Shown: positions 62,247 to 64,000 of the stretch, piece after piece
Position numbering within the stretch: the first letter of the stretch is position 1
How the letters are laid out: the number at the start of each line of letters is the position of its first letter
Assembly (NCBI GenBank): GCA_964057225.1
Contig: OZ059900.1
Span: forward strand, 16,259,638-16,323,637
Source: Auanema rhodensis
Lineage: Eukaryota; Nematoda; Chromadorea; Rhabditida; Rhabditidae
Reading direction: 5' to 3'
DNA: 64,000 nt
Position numbers and translations under genes: made by a program
Notes under the pieces: generated by a model
What the model was told of the DNA's origin: nothing
The model's input: the letters and a program-made list of their open reading frames with translations, nothing else
The model's database searches: none

Positions 62247-64000
62247 CGTAAGTCAAAACCTTGTTTACAGCGAAATTTCCAAAAACTGGTTTTCCAGCAT
62301 AATAAAATATTTCTCATGGGAAATACTGTGTTTTTGTATTTTTCTAGTGTTCAGCATTTAAAATGCTTCATTTTAGTATGTAACACGCTGAAATTCGTTG
62401 CATTTGACGACTCATATGAACAAAAATCGATTTAATCAATATTAGCCATAAGGGGCGTGCCCTCAGAATATGCTAATTTCCTTAATTTTCTAACCCCTGT
62501 TTTTTTGTCGTGAAAGTGGAACTAGACGTTGTACGAACAATTTTGAGCTAGGTTTCATTGACATTGCATGAGTTTGAACACATGAAATCGTAAGTCAAAA
62601 CCTTGTTTACAGCGAAATTTCCAAAAACTGGTTTTCCAGCATAATAAAATATTTCTCATGGGAAATACTGTGTTTTTGTATTTTTCTAGTGTTCAGCATG
62701 TAAAATGCTTCATTTTAGTATGTAACACGCTAAAATTCGTTGCATTTGACGACTCATATGAACAAAAATCGATTTAATCAATATTAGCCATAAGTGGCGT
62801 GCCCTCAGAATATGCTAATTTCCTTAATTTTCTAACCCCTGTTTTTTTGTCGTGAAAGTGGAACTAGACGTTGTACGAACAATTTTGAGCTAGGTTTCAT
62901 TGACATTGCATGAGTTTGAACACATGAAATCGTAAGTCAAAACCTTGTTTACAGCGAAATTTCCAAAAACTGGTTTTCCAGCATAATAAAATATTTCTCA
63001 TGGGAAATACTGTGTTTTTGTATTTTTCTAGTGTTCAGCATGTAAAATGCTTCATTTTAGTATGTAACACGCTAAAATTCGTTGCATTTGACGACTCATA
63101 TGAACAAAAATCGATTTAATCAATATTAGCCATAAGGGGCGTGCCCTCAGAATATGCTAATTTCCTTAATTTTCTAACCCCTGTTTTTTTGTCGTGAAAG
63201 TGGAACTAGACGTTGTACGAACAATTTTGAGCTAGGTTTCATTGACATTGCATGAGTTTGAACACATGAAATCGTAAGTCAAAACCTTGTTTACAGCGAA
63301 ATTTCCAAAAACTGGTTTTCCAGCATAATAAAATATTTCTCATGGGAAATACTGTGTTTTTGTATTTTTTTAGTGTTCAGCATGTAAAATGCTTCATTTT
63401 AGTATGTAACACGCTGAAATTCGTTGCATTTGACGACTCATATGAACAAAAATCGATTTAATCAATATTAGCCATAAGGGGCGTGCCCTCAGAATATGCT
63501 AATTTCCTTAATTTTCTAACCCCTGTTTTTTTGTCGTGAAAGTGGAACTAGACGTTGTACGAACAATTTTGAGCTAAGTTTCATTGACATTGCATGAGTT
63601 TGAACACATGAAATCGTATGTCAAAACCTTGTTTACAGCGAAATTTCCAAAAACTGGTTTTCCAGCATAATAAAATATTTCTCATGGGAAATACTGTGTT
63701 TTTGTATTTTTCTAGTGTTCAGCATGTAAAATGCTTCATTTTAGTATGTAACACGCTAAAATTCGTTGCATTTGACGACTCATATGAACAAAAATCGATT
63801 TAATCAATATTAGCCATAAGGGGCGTGCCCTCAGAATATGCTAATTTCCTTAATTTTCTAACCCCTGTTTTTTTGTCGTGAAAGTGGAACTAGACGTTGT
63901 ACGAACAATTTTGAGCTAGGTTTCATTGACATTGCATGAGTTTGAACACATGAAATCGTAAGTCAAAACCTTGTTTACAGCGAAATTTCCAAAAACTGGT
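62247..64000 (+). repeat. Right-end block of ordinary monomers
   Basis: Five full 342-bp monomers and a 44-bp partial one, in forward orientation. Marks are CGCTAAAATTCG in three copies (near 62731, 63073 and 63759), private AGCATTTAAA near 62356 and TAAGTGGCG near 62794, and CGTATGTC at the monomer start 63615. The array continues past the window. Confidence 0.92.

Larger units (their letters stand above)
1..64000 (+). repeat. Satellite DNA array, 342-bp monomer, about 180 units
   Basis: The full window is a tandem array of one 342-bp monomer. I take the monomer start at CGTAAGTC (positions 1, 343, 685, 1027 and so on); the last start is at 63957. Phase counting gives 180 monomer equivalents plus a 44-bp partial copy at the right end, and both window edges lie inside the array. 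Most copies differ from the consensus at only a few positions. Base composition of the consensus is 116 G+C of 342 (34%). No gene, RNA or transposon interrupts it. Arrays of this size, homogeneity and higher-order structure are typical of eukaryotic centromeric or pericentromeric heterochromatin; that location is inference. I do not recognise the monomer as a named satellite family. Confidence 0.98.

Noticed and set aside
1-64000. CRISPR array
   Set aside because: The repeats are direct and regular, but there are no unique spacers: the whole 342-bp period is repeated. The period is also far longer than CRISPR units.
1-64000. rRNA, tRNA or telomeric repeats
   Set aside because: No tRNA-like cloverleaf, rRNA core motif or short telomere-type repeat was seen in the monomer on either strand.
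1-64000. Naming the satellite family or the species
   Set aside because: Several insects and other eukaryotes have satellites with monomers of about 340-360 bp, but I could not match this sequence to one with confidence. A search of repeat databases with the 1711-2052 monomer would decide.

Overview
The whole 64-kb window is one uninterrupted satellite DNA array. Every stretch reads as a copy, variant or rearranged piece of a single monomer of 342 bp, about 34% G+C, repeated head to tail on the + strand. I see no protein gene, RNA gene, transposon, CRISPR array or unique sequence. The pattern points to eukaryotic heterochromatin, most likely centromeric or pericentromeric, assembled from long reads. 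The taxon cannot be named from the sequence. CpG is not depleted in the monomer (10 sites against about 9.8 expected), which argues against a genome with heavy CpG methylation decay. An invertebrate such as an insect would fit, but that is inference.

Counting phase from the first monomer start (1) to the last (63957) gives 180 monomer equivalents once these length changes are included: 14 one-base losses, 8 one-base gains and 3 one-base losses in a T tract, one 104-bp deletion, six 145-bp net gains (inverted inserts) and eleven 149-bp gains (composite units). These account exactly for the final phase, so I do not believe a large insertion has been missed.

Layout. 1-8550: 25 monomers of exactly 342 bp with a weak 9-mer/4-mer higher-order pattern. 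8551-18119: 28 monomers in a higher-order repeat (HOR) of 3, 4 or 6 monomers, marked by a monomer lacking one A. 18120-26567: a mixed zone with a 683-bp dimer, a 1027-bp trimer and a fused, deleted monomer at 21866/21867. 26568-36826: a second HOR family based on a hexamer, with 8-mer and 3-mer derivatives. 36827-45073: a third HOR, including a two-copy tandem duplication of period 3565 bp with only three differences found. From 40957 to 56393 six identical 245-bp inverted pieces sit in the array, each able to pair with its left flank as a stem of about 123 bp. From 45325 to 62246 eleven 491-bp composite units occur, some in direct tandem. 62247-64000 returns to ordinary monomers.

The array reads as a record of its own evolution. 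The left part is homogenised at the monomer level, the middle at the level of multi-monomer blocks, and the right third carries new repeat units (the inverted-insert unit and the 491-bp unit) that arose once by rearrangement and then spread. No undescribed gene system is present. The most interesting content is the inverted-insert hairpin family and the emerging 491-bp repeat.
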